This document shows positions 61,525 to 64,000 of a stretch of DNA of 64,000 nt, piece by piece. Positions within the stretch are counted from its first letter, which is position 1. Each line of letters starts with the position of its first letter. The stretch covers positions 1-64,000 of the forward strand of contig NZ_BMWD01000007.1 in NCBI RefSeq assembly GCF_014651055.1, written 5' to 3'. The DNA is from Streptomyces fructofermentans (GTDB taxonomy: Bacteria > Actinomycetota > Actinomycetes > Streptomycetales > Streptomycetaceae). The translations under genes were made by a program, and so were the position numbers. Below the pieces are notes generated by a model, which saw only the letters and a program-made list of their open reading frames with translations, searched no databases and was not told the DNA's origin.

Positions 61525-63720
61525 TCAGTCCCCGCCCTGCTCGCCCCGCCCGGCACGCTCCAGTCCGCTGAGCGTGCCGAGTTGCCGGAACCGCCCGTCG
61601 CGGACCTCGTGCACGTACGTGGCGTCGGCCCAGCCGCGGGAGGACGCGTCGTAACCGTGGTACTGGCCGAAGGCGTAGGTCCGGCCGATGCCCTTGTACT
61701 CGGCCTTGGCCAGGCGAGTCGCGAGCGCGCCCCGGGCCGGTCGCCCGCGCGCCCCCGCCGGGACCGTGCGGGCGAACTCCGCAAGGAGCATGCGCACGGT
61801 GTCGTAGGCCTCGGCGGCGTAGGGCTCCGGGGCCGTGCCGTACCGGTCGCGCCACGCGCGCGTGAAGTCCTTGGCCGGCTTCGTGTCCATCGCGGCGGCG
61901 TCGACGGCGGCCGTCACCGCGTACCACCCCTCGCCCGCGGCGCCCGCCCGGCGCGGGAAGTCCGAGCCGTACAGCTGATGCGACATCCAGCGCGGTCCGG
62001 TGAAGCCGGCCTCGGCCAGGTCGCGGGCCGCGCGGACCGTCGCGTCCAACGGGCCCAGGTAGGCGAAGGAGTCGACGCCGTCGGCGAGCAGGGAGCGCAC
62101 CGCGGCCCGGCCGTCGTCGGTGCCCTCCGCGACGACACGGGGTACGACCTCGCCGCCGAGGGTGTCGCGCCACTGGGCGACCAGCAGACTGCCCTGGTCC
62201 TGGACCGGTGTCCTCCCCGCCCGGTCGATGACGACGCCGATACGGCCCAGCCTCTTGGTGACCTGGGCGTGCAGCCCTATGTAGCCGCCCAGGGCCAGGT
62301 GGGGGGAGGCCGTCTGGAACGAGGACTTCGGCGACAGCACGAAGTAGTCGTTCTGCCCCGTGGTGCTGGACACGTGGGTCAGCCCGGCCTCCCCGTACAC
62401 GACCGAGGCCGTCCGCATCGGGATCTCGCCGACCGGACCGAGTACGGCGACCACGTCCCGGTCGGCGGTGAGGCTCCGGGCCGCCTCGCGGGCCGCCTCG
62501 GCCTCGCCCCGGTCGTCGACGACCCGGACCTTCAGGTCGTAGGCGCGGCGCCGGTCGGCGTTGTGCTCGGCGATGGCGAGGGCGGCCGCGCGCTCGCAGA
62601 CCCGGCCGAACCGGGCGTCGTCCCCGGTGCGCGTGGTGTGCACCCCCAGGACGTGGACGGGGCGTTCGCCGCCCGCGTCGTCCTTCCCGCCGTCGCCCCT
62701 CGCCCAGACGGCGGCTCCGGTGCCGCCGGCGGCCAGCAGCAGCGCCCCGCCGGCCAGCAGCAGCCGGCGCCTCCCCGGGCGCGGTCCCGTGTCGTCCTCG
62801 GCGGCGGGCCCGCTCACGGCGGTCGGCTCGATGTCGGGCAGGGCGAGGCTCTCCGCGGAACGTGCGGCGATCATGCGCGCGACGGGGTCGGGCAGCCAGT
62901 CCGCGGCGGACCCGGGCACGTCCTCGGCCAGCAGGTCCCTGACCTCCCCGGTGGTGGGCCGCGCCGCGGGATCCTTGGCCAGACAGCGGGCCACCACGGG
63001 CCGCAGGTCGTCGTCCACCGCGTCGAGAGCGGGCTCGTCGTGCACCGTGCGGTACAGCAGCGCGTCCGGGGCGCCGGTTCCGAAGGGCGGGCGGCCGGTG
63101 AGCGCGTGGGCGAGGACGCAGCCGAGCGCGAAGACGTCGCTCGCGGACGACGCCGGTTCGCCCCGGGCCTGCTCCGGGGCGAGGAAGCCGGGCGTGCCGA
63201 CCACCAGCCCCGACGCGGTGAGAGCCGTGTCGTCGGCGTCCCGGGCGATCCCGAAGTCGATCAGGCGCGGCCCGTCCAGGGCCAGGAGTACGTTGCCCGG
63301 CTTGACGTCCCGATGGACGAGCCCGGCCTCGTGCACGCTCTCCAGCGCGGCGGCCAGCAGCCCGCCGAGGACACGGACGGCACGCGCGGGCAGCGCGCCG
63401 TGCGCGGCCACCGCCTCGGCGATCGAGGGTCCGGGGACGAACGAGGTGGCCAGCCACGGTTCGCGCGCCTCGGCGTCCGAGTCCAGGACGGGCACCACCC
63501 AGGGGCCGTCGACGCGGCGCGCCAGTTCCGCCTCGCGGGCGAAACGGGCCCGGAAGCCCTCCTCCGCCGCGCTCTCGGCCCGGATCACCTTGACGGCCGC
63601 GAGACCTCCGGAGTCCGAGCGTCCCAGGTAGACGACACCCATGCCTCCGGCGCCGAGCCGTCGCAGCAGACGGAAGCCCGCGATCCGGGACGGGTCCGAG
63701 GACTCCAGCGGCTCGCTCAT
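61525..63720 (-). CDS. Receptor-like Ser/Thr kinase with solute-binding ectodomain (copy D)
   Basis: A 731-residue bifunctional kinase. Kinase domain: RLGAGGMGVVYLG, AAVKVIRAESA, HRDVKPGNVLL, LIDFGIARD, TPGFLAPEQARG. Signal anchor: GRRRLLLAGGALLLAAGG near residue 335. Ectodomain: HVLGVHTTRTGDDARFGRVC, VAVLGPVGEIPMRTAS, YVLSPKSSFQT-like strand and YAAEAYDTVRMLLAEF. The ATG at 63720 overlaps the stop of the preceding minus-strand gene (ATGA). Copy C follows 5 nt downstream. Together these form a second operon of the same type as 43.8-49.2 kb. Confidence 0.9.
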   Translation of the reverse strand: MSEPLESSDPSRIAGFRLLRRLGAGGMGVVYLGRSDSGGLAAVKVIRAESAAEEGFRARFAREAELARRVDGPWVVPVLDSDAEAREPWLATSFVPGPSIAEAVAAHGALPARAVRVLGGLLAAALESVHEAGLVHRDVKPGNVLLALDGPRLIDFGIARDADDTALTASGLVVGTPGFLAPEQARGEPASSASDVFALGCVLAHALTGRPPFGTGAPDALLYRTVHDEPALDAVDDDLRPVVARCLAKDPAARPTTGEVRDLLAEDVPGSAADWLPDPVARMIAARSAESLALPDIEPTAVSGPAAEDDTGPRPGRRRLLLAGGALLLAAGGTGAAVWARGDGGKDDAGGERPVHVLGVHTTRTGDDARFGRVCERAAALAIAEHNADRRRAYDLKVRVVDDRGEAEAAREAARSLTADRDVVAVLGPVGEIPMRTASVVYGEAGLTHVSSTTGQNDYFVLSPKSSFQTASPHLALGGYIGLHAQVTKRLGRIGVVIDRAGRTPVQDQGSLLVAQWRDTLGGEVVPRVVAEGTDDGRAAVRSLLADGVDSFAYLGPLDATVRAARDLAEAGFTGPRWMSHQLYGSDFPRRAGAAGEGWYAVTAAVDAAAMDTKPAKDFTRAWRDRYGTAPEPYAAEAYDTVRMLLAEFARTVPAGARGRPARGALATRLAKAEYKGIGRTYAFGQYHGYDASSRGWADATYVHEVRDGRFRQLGTLSGLERAGRGEQGGD

Positions 63721-64000
63721 CGCCCTGCCCCCGTCGGACGGGCGGCGGCGCTGGCGCCAGGGGGCCCGGAGGCCGGGGCGAAGGAGGCTCCTGTGGTCCC
63801 GCCGGCGCCACCGGTACCAGCGGTCCCGGCAGTCCCGGTCGAAAGGGCGGTGCGGCCCGTGCTGTCGGTGCGGCCGGCCCGATTCCCCTGTTCCGTCGGC
63901 TCGTTCCCCTCCGCCTGGTCCTTCCCTTCCGCGTCGGCGTCGGACTCGCCGCTGCGGTCGACCTCCGCGGAGACGAAGCTGACCCCCTTGGCCACGTCGA
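63717..64000 (-). CDS. C-terminal part of a gene upstream of kinase D (runs off the window)
   Basis: The minus-strand frame ending at 63717 overlaps the kinase D start (ATGA) and stays open to the window edge. Its visible product is DVAKGVSFVSAEVDRSGESD, then a Glu/Gln/Gly/Thr-rich low-complexity tail (GTAGTAGTGGAGGTTG) without recognisable domain. A GTG at 63995 could make it a 92-residue protein, but continuation upstream is more likely. By analogy with the other kinase operon it may encode an upstream partner of the kinases, but no lipobox is visible here. Confidence 0.45.
   Translation of the reverse strand, partial: DVAKGVSFVSAEVDRSGESDADAEGKDQAEGNEPTEQGNRAGRTDSTGRTALSTGTAGTAGTGGAGGTTGASFAPASGPPGASAAARPTGAGR

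Noticed and set aside
42323..63720. Composite transposon spanning the IS110 element and both kinase pairs
   Set aside because: No second IS copy, no integrase and no flanking repeats were found; the intervening genes look like normal chromosomal Streptomyces genes.

Overview
The window is a stretch of high-GC actinobacterial chromosome, almost certainly Streptomyces. The signs are extreme third-position GC, GTG and TTG starts behind AGGAGG-type ribosome binding sites, many ATGA stop/start overlaps, a sugar ABC importer without its own ATPase (streptomycetes share one, MsiK), an HbpS-SenS-SenR haem-sensing set, and families such as CU044_5270 and SAV_915. I see no tRNA, rRNA, CRISPR array or prophage.

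Layout. 1-2.3 kb: 5' end of ctaD (minus), then an ECF sigma factor with a membrane partner. 3.1-18.2 kb: a carbohydrate locus with two divergent, very large secreted GH87-type alpha-1,3-glucanases, a LacI regulator, an ABC importer (binding lipoprotein plus two permeases) and a GH13 alpha-glucosidase. This reads as one system: depolymerise an alpha-1,3-linked glucan outside the cell, import the oligosaccharides, cut them to glucose. 18.2-20.8 kb: a nucleotidyltransferase and an unusual exonuclease-BRCT-BRCT-TerD fusion. 21.1-23.9 kb: hbpS divergent from senS-senR. 24-29.5 kb: ADP-ribosylglycohydrolase, small secreted peptidoglycan-binding protein, DoxX membrane protein divergent from a LysR regulator, a conserved unknown and an M23 endopeptidase. 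29.9-35.9 kb: a giant SARP/STAND/WD40 regulator divergent from a secreted I36-like inhibitor. 36-42 kb: RibD-like and VOC enzymes, then kdpFABC preceded by a 27-residue membrane peptide. 42.3-43.8 kb: an IS110-family element with a non-coding left end that could encode a bridge RNA.

43.8-49.2 kb and 59.4-63.7 kb each hold a tandem pair of receptor-like Ser/Thr kinases whose extracytoplasmic part is an ABC-type solute-binding domain. The genes are translationally coupled to each other or to a lipoprotein or other upstream gene. Between the pairs lie small enzymes (HIT-like, nitroreductase, GNAT), a group II intron that splits a small gene between codons, a universal stress protein, a SAV_915 protein, a second-copy-type lysA and a di-Mop molybdate-binding protein.

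The items most worth follow-up are the GH87 locus with its shared operator-like repeats, the duplicated receptor kinases with internal twin-arginine-like signal anchors, the exonuclease-TerD fusion, the IS110 candidate bridge RNA flanked by C8 tracts, and the codon-precise group II intron insertion. Family assignments rest on motifs and architecture read by eye; no database search was possible.
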